Assembly: GCA_036268405.1 (NCBI GenBank)
Contig: DATAUF010000077.1
Coordinates: 1-64,000 of the forward strand
Direction: 5' to 3'
Length of the DNA: 64,000 bases
Origin: DASZTV01 sp036268405
GTDB taxonomy: Bacteria; Actinomycetota; Actinomycetes; JAFAQI01
Shown: in pieces, positions 1 through 10,377 of the stretch
How the letters are laid out: each line of letters begins with the position of its first letter
How positions within the stretch are numbered: position 1 is the stretch's first letter
Made by a program: the position numbers and the translations under genes
The notes under the pieces: generated by a model
The model's database searches: none
Told to the model about the DNA's origin: nothing
Seen by the model: the letters and a program-made list of their open reading frames with translations, nothing else

Positions 1-184
1 GCACGTCGCTGGTCAGCGCGCCCCGGCTGTCGACGGTCCGCGAGGCCGATCAGATCCGGGTGGTCGACGACGGCCGAATCGTCGAGCGCGGCACGCACGA
101 CTCTCTGGTCGCCGAGGGCGGGCTGTACGCCGAGCTGTCCCGCACCCAGTTCGGTGCGCCGGTGCGGAGTGCCGCACCGACGGC

Positions 185-188
<4 letters not shown>
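1..188 (+). CDS. ABC exporter, C-terminal end of ATPase domain (partial)
   Basis: Only the last 61 codons are inside the window; the reading frame begins at base 3 and stops with TAG at 186-188. The peptide reads TSLVSAPRLSTVREADQIRV and then VVDDGRIVERGTHDSLVAEG, which is the end of the nucleotide-binding domain of an ABC exporter of the MsbA/multidrug (permease-ATPase fusion) type: H-loop region, D-loop-distal strand and the typical ERGTH element. In this family the H-loop is normally AHRLSTV; here the switch histidine position is proline (SAPRLSTV). That could mean a degenerate half of a heterodimeric exporter or a sequence error. Its substrate cannot be told. Its TAG and the acnA stop share the palindrome CCTAGG, so the two genes meet tail to tail. 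Confidence 0.85.
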
Positions 189-2931
<2,743 letters not shown>

Positions 2932-2935
<4 letters not shown>

Positions 2936-3531
2936 TGCGGTCTCCTTGCACTCGGTGATGGCGCTTCGTTCGGGGGTGTCTCACGGACTGACTGCTCGGC
3001 GAGGTCGAGGATCGCCTCGAGGTGCTGGACCGGCATTCCGGTTGCCAACTGGGCAACGAGACCGTCGTAGACGAGCAGCAGGAACGCCGCGAGCGTCTCG
3101 ACAGGGACATCATCTCGGACGACTCCGGCGTCGCGTTGCCGGGCCAGGCGCGCCTGGGTCGCGCGGGTGATCGCACGGAGGTGATGCGACCACAGGTTGG
3201 CGAACGCGGGGTCGGTCCGGACCCGACGCGAGACCTCGAGCTGGACGCCGAGCCAGCCGGCCTCCTTGTCCCGCAGCTTGTGCATCGCGCCGACCAGGCC
3301 GAAGTCGTCGACCAGTGTCGCGACCTCCTCGGCATCCTCCTCGGCAAGCGCGAGGAACAGCGCATCCTTGTCCGCGAAGTGATGGAAGATCGCGCCTCGC
3401 GACAGGCCGGTCTCCTCCTCGAGGCGGCGCACCGTGGCGCCTTCGTACCCATTGGCTGCGAATGCCCGCCGCGCGCCATCGAGAACCCGACGGCGGGTGG
3501 CCGCCATGCGTTCGGGCGAGACCTTCGGCAC
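2932..3531 (-). CDS. TetR-family regulator, probable AcnR-like regulator of acnA
   Basis: About 199 residues. The N-terminal helix-turn-helix is clear (RRAFAANGYEGATVRRLEEE, then TGLSRGAIFHHFADKDALF), followed by a ligand-binding alpha-helical domain. I start it at GTG 3531, giving MPKVSPERMAATRR, because this matches the short N-terminus expected for AcnR-type proteins and because a -10 hexamer lies 6 nt upstream; an upstream TTG at 3567 is in frame but lies in the promoter. It overlaps acnA by 4 bp. In corynebacteria and mycobacteria a TetR regulator (AcnR) is encoded downstream of aconitase and represses it; here the order is reversed but the coupling is retained. That it regulates acnA is inference. 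Confidence 0.85.
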
Positions 3532-3537
3532 AGCCGG

Positions 3538-3567
3538 AACATACCAAACCGTACGTCCGTCTTGCAA
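3538..3567 (-). promoter_or_regulatory. predicted promoter of tetR-acnA
   Basis: Read on the minus strand, TTGCAA (3567-3562) is followed after 18 nt by TATGTT (3543-3538), and the GTG start of tetR is 6 nt further on, so transcription would begin at or next to the start codon. The spacer contains the palindrome CGTACG, which could be part of an operator for the encoded TetR protein. The site was found by eye and no transcription start is known. Confidence 0.5.
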
Positions 3568-3577
3568 TGGACGACGG

Positions 3578-4480
3578 CTAAGAAGAAAGCTGATTCTTCA
3601 GAAACACGATGTCGGCGGGTGCGGCCCTTCGCCAGAAGCCGACATCGTGACAGCCGGAACCGATCTGCCCAACAGCGCCAGGGATCTTCGAAATGAGTTG
3701 GCGGGCGGTTGCGACGAAAGGGTCTTCGTTTCCGCAGTCGATCCGGATCGGCACCGCACCCATCGATGAGAGGTGCTGCCACACGCCGTTGACGTCCCAG
3801 TCGGTCTGCGAATCGAACGTGCCGGAATGACCGGTGATCGCAGCGCTGTACGACGGGAACACAGCAGGGCTCGCGGCGGCGGCAGCGCAGAACATCTCCG
3901 GTCGCCGCTGCGCGATGAGCAGCGCCCCGAAACCGCCCATCGAATAGCCGTAAAGCCCACGCCTGTCGCGCGAGCCGCCGACCGGGAAGCTCTGCTCAAC
4001 GTGCGGCACCAGCTCGTCGACCAGGAACGCCAGCACGTCCGTGCCGTCGGTGCGCGGGTGGTAGTAGGACGAACGGACATCGCCGGGCGAGACGACGCAT
4101 GCAGGCAAGCCCCCTGCCGTCGCGAAGGCCTGCAAGCCGAGGTGTTGCGTAATGCTTGTGGCTGATCCGCCCTCGCCGGGAAGCGCCAGGATCAAGGAGG
4201 TGCGAGAGCCGAGATCCGGCCCGAACGCGACGGCATCCGGAAGTGCGACGGTGAACGGCATCGACCGACCCATCGCCTTTGATTGGATCGTGTGGGTCAG
4301 GATCTGGTGCTGGGTGTCGTGCGGGACTGGTGGAGTGCTGCCACAGCCGAACAGCCGCTCGCGCAGTGACGGGTGCACATTCAACTCGTGCTTGCCGAGG
4401 ACGGCCCCGCCACCAAGGACTACCGCGGCCCCCGCGGCGCCGGTCAACAGCGTGCGTCTGGTGAGTCCTGCGTCCGTCAT
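3578..4480 (-). CDS. Tat-exported esterase, esterase D/antigen 85-like alpha/beta hydrolase
   Basis: 300 residues. The N-terminus carries a twin-arginine signal (LTRRTLLTGAAGAAVVLGGG), so the protein is likely exported folded. The body is an alpha/beta hydrolase of the putative esterase family: nucleophile elbow GYSMGGFGALL with the catalytic Ser, an acidic residue in DCGNEDPF, and a candidate catalytic His in GCHDVGFW near the end. The start is ATG at 4480, 17 bp after the end of the alcohol dehydrogenase gene on the same strand, suggesting co-transcription, possibly with tetR-acnA beyond it. The substrate is unknown; carboxyl ester or acyl transfer activity is inferred from the fold. Confidence 0.8.
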   Translation of the reverse strand: MTDAGLTRRTLLTGAAGAAVVLGGGAVLGKHELNVHPSLRERLFGCGSTPPVPHDTQHQILTHTIQSKAMGRSMPFTVALPDAVAFGPDLGSRTSLILALPGEGGSATSITQHLGLQAFATAGGLPACVVSPGDVRSSYYHPRTDGTDVLAFLVDELVPHVEQSFPVGGSRDRRGLYGYSMGGFGALLIAQRRPEMFCAAAAASPAVFPSYSAAITGHSGTFDSQTDWDVNGVWQHLSSMGAVPIRIDCGNEDPFVATARQLISKIPGAVGQIGSGCHDVGFWRRAAPADIVFLKNQLSS

Positions 4481-4497
4481 GGCCTCGAGTTCAACGA

Positions 4498-5574
4498 CTA
4501 GGGGATGAGCAGGGTGCGGCCGCCGTGACCGGCGCGCATCTCCTCGAATGCCTCATCGACGCCTGAAAGATCCGTCCGGTTGGTGACAAGCGCCTCGAGA
4601 TCGAGCTGACCGCCTCGCCACGCGTCGATCAACCTCGGCACGTCGATGTCGGGATCGGTGCTGCCGTAGACGCAGCCGGTCACGGAGCGCGCGAAGTAGA
4701 ACAGCTCCAGCGCCCCGAAGTCGACGCGGTCGTCGTTGCCGCCGACCCCGACAATCACGGTGCGGCCGCCTCGGCGTACGCACGACCAGGCCTGACGAAT
4801 CGTGGTGCTGCGACCGACGCACTCCAGCGCAACGTCGACGCCTCGTCCGTCGGTCAGTCCGCGAACCTGCTTGGCGAGGTCGTCGCCGCCCACGACGAAG
4901 TCGGTCGCGCCGCAGTGTCGCGCCATGGGCTCCTTGTCGGCGCTGACGTCTGCGGCAATGACGCGCCCGGCGCCGGCCAGCCGAGCGCCTTGCAGGGCGG
5001 ACAACCCGACGCCGCCGAGCCCGATGACGAGTACCGACTCGCCGGATGTCACGCGTCCGGAGTTCTGCACGGCGCCCACGCCGGTGAGGACAGCGCAGCC
5101 GAGGAGCGCCGCGACCTCCAACGGGATGTCGTCGGGAACCGGGATGACCGCAGCGGCCGGGACGACCGTCGCTTCGGCGAACGCGCCCGTGCCGATCGCC
5201 GGGAAGACGTCCATCCCGTCGAGCTGTGCGTGCGGCTGACGCGAGGCGGCGGCGGAGTTCTCGCACAACCACGGCTCGGCGTGGGTGCAGAACCAACAGG
5301 TCCGGCATGGTGGCGCCCAGTTGAGGACGACCCGGTCGCCTGGCGCGACATGCGTGACGTCGGCCCCGACCGCCTCGACCGTTCCAGAGCCTTCATGGCC
5401 GAGAACGACGGGAAAGGTCTGCGCGAGGGTGCCGTTGCCCAGTGAGAGGTCGGAGTGACAGATGCCGGCGGCGGCGATCTTGACGCGTACGTCGGTGGGC
5501 CCGAGGTCGCGAAGCGTGATTTCGCGGACCTCGTTCCGCCCGTTGACCTCGTTCAGCACCGCTGCCCGCACCAT
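4498..5574 (-). CDS. zinc-dependent alcohol dehydrogenase (MDR family)
   Basis: 358 residues, a medium-chain dehydrogenase close to the class III/Rxyl zinc alcohol dehydrogenases. Catalytic zinc ligands are seen in AAGICHSD and GHEGSGTV and later in LLGCAVLTG; the structural zinc loop is CRTCWFCTHAEPWLC with four cysteines. The Rossmann fingerprint is VIGLGGVGLSALQGARLAGA. It should oxidise an alcohol, or a thiol adduct of an aldehyde, with NAD(P)+. The start is ATG 5574, with TATCGT 7 nt upstream as a possible -10, consistent with a leaderless message. The esterase gene follows 17 bp downstream; a detoxification role for the pair is possible but unproven. Confidence 0.88.
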   Translation of the reverse strand: MVRAAVLNEVNGRNEVREITLRDLGPTDVRVKIAAAGICHSDLSLGNGTLAQTFPVVLGHEGSGTVEAVGADVTHVAPGDRVVLNWAPPCRTCWFCTHAEPWLCENSAAASRQPHAQLDGMDVFPAIGTGAFAEATVVPAAAVIPVPDDIPLEVAALLGCAVLTGVGAVQNSGRVTSGESVLVIGLGGVGLSALQGARLAGAGRVIAADVSADKEPMARHCGATDFVVGGDDLAKQVRGLTDGRGVDVALECVGRSTTIRQAWSCVRRGGRTVIVGVGGNDDRVDFGALELFYFARSVTGCVYGSTDPDIDVPRLIDAWRGGQLDLEALVTNRTDLSGVDEAFEEMRAGHGGRTLLIP

Positions 5575-5632
5575 GTCGCAAACGATAGGGCCCGCGTAAG
5601 GTCAGAACCACGGACCAAGATCGGGAGGCGAC

Positions 5633-6073
5633 ATGCCCACACGCACCGCGCGGACAGCATGGAACGGAACCCTGGCCGAAGGCTCGGGCCAGGTCGAGCT
5701 GACGAGCAGCGGCGTCGGCACCTACGAGGTCAGCTTTCCCAAGCGAGCCGCCGACGAGTCGCCCGGGACGACCAGCCCGGAAGAACTCATCGCCGCCGCA
5801 CATGCCGCGTGCTTCGCGATGTCCCTCTCCAATGAGGTGGCGCAGGCGGGCGGTACGCCGCAGTCACTTGAGGTGACCGCTCACGTCACCCTCGGTCCGG
5901 ATGCCGAACGCGGTGGTTTCGCCATCACCGGGATCAAGCTCGAGGTCGAGGGTGAAGTCGATGGCCTCGATGAAGCGGGATTCCAGGCGGCGGCTGCGAC
6001 GGCGAAGGCCGGATGTCCGGTCAGCAAGGCGCTCGCGGGCACGACGATCACCCTCGACGCCAGCCTCGCCTGA
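5633..6073 (+). CDS. osmC: OsmC-family peroxiredoxin
   Basis: 146 residues, the usual OsmC length. It reduces organic peroxides through two conserved cysteines, Cys60 in HAACFAMS and Cys128 in AGCPVSKA, exactly the two positions used by the OsmC/Ohr fold. The start ATG is preceded by GGGAGG (5621-5626). It is transcribed away from the alcohol dehydrogenase gene, and the acyl-CoA ligase follows 27 bp downstream in the same direction. It is expected to be a cytosolic, stress-induced homodimer. The OsmC rather than Ohr subfamily is inferred from the short N-terminus and the AWNGTL and AGCPVS motifs. Confidence 0.93.
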   Translation: MPTRTARTAWNGTLAEGSGQVELTSSGVGTYEVSFPKRAADESPGTTSPEELIAAAHAACFAMSLSNEVAQAGGTPQSLEVTAHVTLGPDAERGGFAITGIKLEVEGEVDGLDEAGFQAAAATAKAGCPVSKALAGTTITLDASLA

Positions 6074-6100
6074 CCGTGCCGAGCGGCATACTGTCCGGCC

Positions 6101-7639
6101 ATGAAGGTGCCGCTGATCACATCGGACTTCCTCGACCGCGCTGAAACGGTCTACGCCCGGCGGGTAGGCGTGATTGACGAGCCCGGTCGGCCCGACTCGC
6201 TCGGCGAGCTCACCTACGGCGAGGTTGCGCGACGGGCCCGCGCCCTGCACGCCGGGCTCGACGAGCTCGGCGTCGGGGCAGGTGAGCGCGTCGCCGTCGT
6301 CTCGCCGAACTCGGCACGGATGCTCGAGCTGTTCTACGCCGTACCCAGCTCCGGCCGGGTGCTCGTCCCGATCAACTTCCGGCTGCGCTCCGAAGAGGTC
6401 GAGTACATCGTCGAGCACTCCGGTGCGACCGTCCTGCTCGTCGATCCGGAGACCCACGAGGACATTCCGACCGTCACCGCCAAGCACCGGTTCCTGCTCG
6501 GCGCCGAGAGCGACGCTGCGCTGCTGCGGTTCGACCGCGAGCCGGAACCGTGGGCGGAGGCGAGCGAAGACGCCACTGCGACGATCAACTACACCAGCGG
6601 CACAACCGCACGACCCAAAGGTGTCCAGCTCACGCATCGCAACCTCTGGCTCAACGCGGTGACATTCGGGCTGCACACCGGCGTCAGCGACTGGGACACC
6701 TACCTGCACACGTTGCCGATGTTCCACGCCAACGGCTGGGGAATGCTCTACACGACCGCGGGGCTCGGCGTGCCACAGGTCGTGTTACGCAAGGTCGACG
6801 GCACCGAGATCCTGCGCCGCGTCGGCGAGCACGGCGTCACTTTCATGTGCGCCGCGCCCGCGGTGGTCAACGCAGTCCTCGATGCAGCGCCGAGCTGGGA
6901 CGGGGCGGTCCCGGGCGGTGACCGGGTTGCTCGGGTCATCTGCGCGGGTGCGCCGCCGCCGTCGAGGACGATCGAGCGAATCGAGGACGAGCTCGGCTGG
7001 GAGTTCTGCGAGATCTACGGCCTGACCGAGACCTCCCCGCTGCTGACGATCAACCGTCGCCGTCGTGAGCAGTCCGGGCGACCGATCACCGAGATCTCGA
7101 AGGACCTGAGCCGCGCGGGCGTGCCGGCGATCGGCGTGCGGCTGAAGATCGACGACGAGGGCGAGGTCCTCGCCCGTAGCAACGTGGTGCTCGAGGGCTA
7201 CTGGGAGCAGCCGGCAGTGACCGCCGAGGCGCTCGAGGACGGCTGGTTTCACACCGGAGACGGCGGGACCATCGACGACGACGGCTTTCTGTCGATCTCC
7301 GACCGCAAGAAGGACGTCATCATCACCGGCGGTGAGAACGTCTCCTCGATCGAGGTGGAGGACTGCCTTTTCGCCGCGGACGGGGTCGCCGAGTGCGCGG
7401 TGATCGGCGTACCTCACGAGAAGTGGGGCGAGACGATCAAAGCAATCGTCGTTCGGACCGCCGGCTCCGAGTGCACCGAGGCCGATCTGATCGCCCACTG
7501 CAAGCGTCACATCGCGGGATACAAGGCGCCGACATCGATCGATTTCGTCGATGCCATCGCGCGGACCGCCACCGGCAAGGTGCAGAAGTTCAAGCTCCGC
7601 GAGCCCTACTGGTCGGGCCGCGATCGGCAGGTCAACTGA
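6101..7639 (+). CDS. AMP-binding acyl-CoA ligase (FadD type)
   Basis: 512 residues of the ANL superfamily. The phosphate-binding loop INYTSGTTARPKG is near residue 162, the A5 motif EIYGLTETSPL and A7 motif FHTGDGG follow, A8 is ISDRKKDVIITGGENVSS, and the catalytic lysine lies near the end in RTATGKVQKFKLR. It activates a carboxylic acid with ATP and then CoA. The overall pattern is of the medium/long-chain or MenE-like fatty acid ligases; the exact substrate cannot be read. ATG 6101 has CATACT 8 nt upstream as a possible -10. A strong hairpin follows the stop. Confidence 0.9.
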   Translation: MKVPLITSDFLDRAETVYARRVGVIDEPGRPDSLGELTYGEVARRARALHAGLDELGVGAGERVAVVSPNSARMLELFYAVPSSGRVLVPINFRLRSEEVEYIVEHSGATVLLVDPETHEDIPTVTAKHRFLLGAESDAALLRFDREPEPWAEASEDATATINYTSGTTARPKGVQLTHRNLWLNAVTFGLHTGVSDWDTYLHTLPMFHANGWGMLYTTAGLGVPQVVLRKVDGTEILRRVGEHGVTFMCAAPAVVNAVLDAAPSWDGAVPGGDRVARVICAGAPPPSRTIERIEDELGWEFCEIYGLTETSPLLTINRRRREQSGRPITEISKDLSRAGVPAIGVRLKIDDEGEVLARSNVVLEGYWEQPAVTAEALEDGWFHTGDGGTIDDDGFLSISDRKKDVIITGGENVSSIEVEDCLFAADGVAECAVIGVPHEKWGETIKAIVVRTAGSECTEADLIAHCKRHIAGYKAPTSIDFVDAIARTATGKVQKFKLREPYWSGRDRQVN

Positions 7640-7644
7640 CGACC

Positions 7645-7686
7645 TGTCCGTGGCTGCACGGGCCATGGCCGGCGCAGCCACGGACA
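7645..7686. terminator. hairpin, probable terminator after the acyl-CoA ligase gene
   Basis: A perfect 13-bp stem is formed by TGTCCGTGGCTGC (7645-7657) and its complement at 7674-7686, with a 16-nt loop that itself contains the palindrome GGCCATGGCC. It starts 5 bp after the ligase stop. There is no T-run after the stem, as is common for actinobacterial terminators. Confidence 0.6.
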
Positions 7687-7708
7687 AGTTCGGTGGCGGG
7701 CGCTCAAT

Positions 7709-9025
7709 ATGCTGACCGGCGTGCCGCCCACGCCTTCGTTCCCGCTCAGCACCCACACCCTGGACAACGGGCTGTCGGTGATCATCAGTGAGGACCGGCT
7801 CGCCCCGGTCGTCGCGGTCAACATCTGGTACGACGTGGGGTCGCGCCACGAGCAGGCAGGTCGTACGGGCTTCGCCCATCTCTTCGAGCACCTGATGTTC
7901 CAGGGCTCGAAGAACGTGGCCCGCGGCGAGCACTTCGCCGCGGTCAACGCGGCCGGTGGCACGCTCAACGGCACGACGTGGTGCGATCGGACGAACTACT
8001 ACGAGACGGTGCCGTCCCACCACCTCGCGACCGCGCTGTGGCTCGAGGCGGACCGCATGGGTGGGCTGCTCGACGCCCTCGACCAGGACAACCTCGACAA
8101 CCAGCGCGACGTGGTGAAGAACGAGAAGCGCCAGACCCGGGACAACCAGCCCTACGGCGCGTGGCTCGATCTGCTGCACGAGCTCGGCTATCCCGAGGGC
8201 CACCCGTACCACCACTCCACGATCGGCTCGATGGCCGACCTCGACGCGGCGCTGCTCGAAGACGCACGGGCGTTCTACTCGACCTGGTACGCGCCGGACA
8301 ACGCGTCGCTCGCAATCGTCGGCGACGTCGACACCGACGAGGCCCTGAAACTCGCCGAGACCTACTTCGGTGGCATCGCTTCCAAGGGCTCGTTCCCCGA
8401 AGCGCCGTCGACCGCGATCGAGCCGCGCATCGGTCGTGAGATCCGGGACGTGGTCACCGATCGGGTTCCGATCCCGCGCACGTTCGTGGCCTACCGAACG
8501 GCTCCGTTCGGTACCGCGGAGTTCGACGCGATGCAGGTCGCGGCGACGGTGCTCGGCGGCGGGCGTGGCAGCCGGCTCTACAAGTCCCTCGTGCTGGATC
8601 AGCAGCTGCTCCAGCCCAGCGACGCCGTGGTCGACTCGTGGCCGTTCATCGGCGGCGCGACCCTGACGATCGCCGACCTCCCGGCGCGGGAAGGCGTCGA
8701 GATCGAGCGTCTCGAGGCGGCGTACCACTCCGAGGTGGATCGACTCGCGAGCGGTGTGACGGACGAGGAGATCGCGCGAGCGAAGGCACTCATCACCAGC
8801 CAGTGGCTGCACCATCTTGCATCGGTTGACGGCCGCGCCGACACGTTCAACGAGTACGCGACGCTGCTCGGCGACCCGGCGTTGGTCAACGAGGCGCTCC
8901 CCACGATCCTTCGGGTGAGCGCCGAGGATGTGAAGGCCGTGGTGGCCGACGTGATGCGCCCGGACAACCGGGTCGTGCTGACCTTCATCCCTTCGGAGTC
9001 GGACGAGCAGGAGGCAGCGGCGTGA
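7709..9025 (+). CDS. M16 zinc peptidase, catalytic subunit
   Basis: 438 residues from ATG 7709, or 434 from GTG 7721. The inverted zinc motif of the insulinase/pitrilysin family is present: HLFEHLMF in the segment RTGFAHLFEHLMFQGSKN (HxxEH, residues about 57-61), with a downstream acidic residue in DNQRDVVKNEKRQ as third ligand. Two M16 half-domains can be recognised. GTG 7721 may be the true start, because TATGCT (7708-7713) looks like a -10 and lies 7 nt before it. The stop overlaps the next M16 gene (GTGA). It is expected to form a heterodimer with that partner, degrading or processing peptides in the cytosol. Confidence 0.92.
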   Translation: MLTGVPPTPSFPLSTHTLDNGLSVIISEDRLAPVVAVNIWYDVGSRHEQAGRTGFAHLFEHLMFQGSKNVARGEHFAAVNAAGGTLNGTTWCDRTNYYETVPSHHLATALWLEADRMGGLLDALDQDNLDNQRDVVKNEKRQTRDNQPYGAWLDLLHELGYPEGHPYHHSTIGSMADLDAALLEDARAFYSTWYAPDNASLAIVGDVDTDEALKLAETYFGGIASKGSFPEAPSTAIEPRIGREIRDVVTDRVPIPRTFVAYRTAPFGTAEFDAMQVAATVLGGGRGSRLYKSLVLDQQLLQPSDAVVDSWPFIGGATLTIADLPAREGVEIERLEAAYHSEVDRLASGVTDEEIARAKALITSQWLHHLASVDGRADTFNEYATLLGDPALVNEALPTILRVSAEDVKAVVADVMRPDNRVVLTFIPSESDEQEAAA

Positions 9026-10377
9026 CGAGTGCAGCCGCTCGCCCCGCTCCAGGCGCCCCCCGCCCGTGGCACTTCCCAGCGTTCGAGCGCCGCACGGTTG
9101 CCGGTGGCTCGCTGATGTCGGCTCATCTTCCGGGCCGCCCCTTGGCGGTAGCGGCCTTGGTGATCGACGCCGGAGCCGCGCTCGAGCCGCGGGGTCAGGA
9201 AGGTGTCGCGGAGATCGTCTCGCGTGCGCTGGCCGAAGGTGCCGCAGGTCGCGACTCGTACGAGTTCGGGGTCGCGGGCGAGCGAATCGGCGCCACCTGG
9301 CGCTCGTCAACCGACTGGGACTCGCTGCGCATCGGGTTCGAGGTGCCCGCTCCGGACCTCGCAGCGGCGACGGCACTGCTCGCCGATGCCGCCCGCTCCG
9401 CCGACTTCGCCGACGATGCTCTGGACCGGGTCCTCGACGAACGCATCGACGAGATCGGCATCGAGCGGAGCCAGCCGGCGGTGCTGGCCGGTGAGGCGCT
9501 CGCGGCCGCGATCTTCGCTCCCGGCAGCCGCTACGCGGCATCTGACGGAGGAGACCCGGAAAGCCTCGACGCGCTGGGCCGCGACGACATCCGCCGCTAC
9601 CGGGATGCGCGGATTCGCCGGGACGCCGGGACGCTCGTCGTCGTCGGCGATCTCGAGGGCGTCGACGTCGACGCCCTCGGTCACACCGTCTTTGACGGCT
9701 GGGACGGCACGCCTACGGCTGGAAGCGCACCGGACGTGGCGCCGCGAGGAGCGGGACGCCGGACGGTCGTCGTGGACCGCCCGGGGTCGGTGCAGTCGAT
9801 CGTGATGGTCGGACACGACGGGCCGCCACGAGCGATCGACGACTACGTCGCCATGACGACCATGGCTCTCGTGCTCGGTGGGATGTTCTCGTCCCGGCTG
9901 AACATGAAGCTGCGCGAGGAGAAGGGCTATGCGTACGGCGCCTTCGGTGGCTTCGACACCCGAAAGCACGGCGGCGTGTTCGCGGCTCGTGCAGCCGTCC
10001 AAAGTGAGGTCACGGTGCCTGCCCTTGCTGACATGGTCGCCGAGATCGAGCGCGTGCACCGTGACGGCCTGACGGCCGACGAGCTGGAGCAGGCCCGGGC
10101 CTACCGCGCCGGGGTGTTCCCGGTGAACTTCGCCGGGGTGGGACCAGTGGCCTCCGGACTGGGGGACGTCGCCGTTCACGGGTTCGCTGACAACCACTTC
10201 GATGCGCTCCGCGCGAAGATCCTCGAGGTCACCCTCGACGAGGTCAACGAGACGGCCCAGAAGTATCTGCGTCCGGAAGACTTCGTCACCGTCGTGGTCG
10301 GAGACGCAGCCGGCTTTGCCGACGACCTCGGTTCGCTAGGGCTCGGCCCGATCGAGATCGTCCGCGACGGGCAGTGA
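9022..10377 (+). CDS. M16-family protein, probable non-catalytic partner subunit
   Basis: 451 residues, same fold as its upstream neighbour, but the zinc motif is missing: the equivalent helix reads GVAEIVSRALAEGAAGRDS with no HxxEH. The C-terminal half retains the substrate-binding signature LREEKGYAYGAFGGF. M16 peptidases often pair an active subunit with an inactive one (for example the mitochondrial processing peptidase and bacterial two-gene M16 enzymes), and the GTGA overlap with the active subunit fits that. The start is GTG 9022; the stop overlaps the next gene as well, so three genes are coupled. Confidence 0.9.
   Translation: MTSAAARPAPGAPRPWHFPAFERRTVAGGSLMSAHLPGRPLAVAALVIDAGAALEPRGQEGVAEIVSRALAEGAAGRDSYEFGVAGERIGATWRSSTDWDSLRIGFEVPAPDLAAATALLADAARSADFADDALDRVLDERIDEIGIERSQPAVLAGEALAAAIFAPGSRYAASDGGDPESLDALGRDDIRRYRDARIRRDAGTLVVVGDLEGVDVDALGHTVFDGWDGTPTAGSAPDVAPRGAGRRTVVVDRPGSVQSIVMVGHDGPPRAIDDYVAMTTMALVLGGMFSSRLNMKLREEKGYAYGAFGGFDTRKHGGVFAARAAVQSEVTVPALADMVAEIERVHRDGLTADELEQARAYRAGVFPVNFAGVGPVASGLGDVAVHGFADNHFDALRAKILEVTLDEVNETAQKYLRPEDFVTVVVGDAAGFADDLGSLGLGPIEIVRDGQ

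Noticed and set aside
6785..9541. A 918-codon open frame on the minus strand
   Set aside because: It lies opposite the acyl-CoA ligase and M16 genes, has no recognisable domain, and is rich in Arg/Asp/Val/Gly as expected from the reverse strand of high-GC coding DNA.
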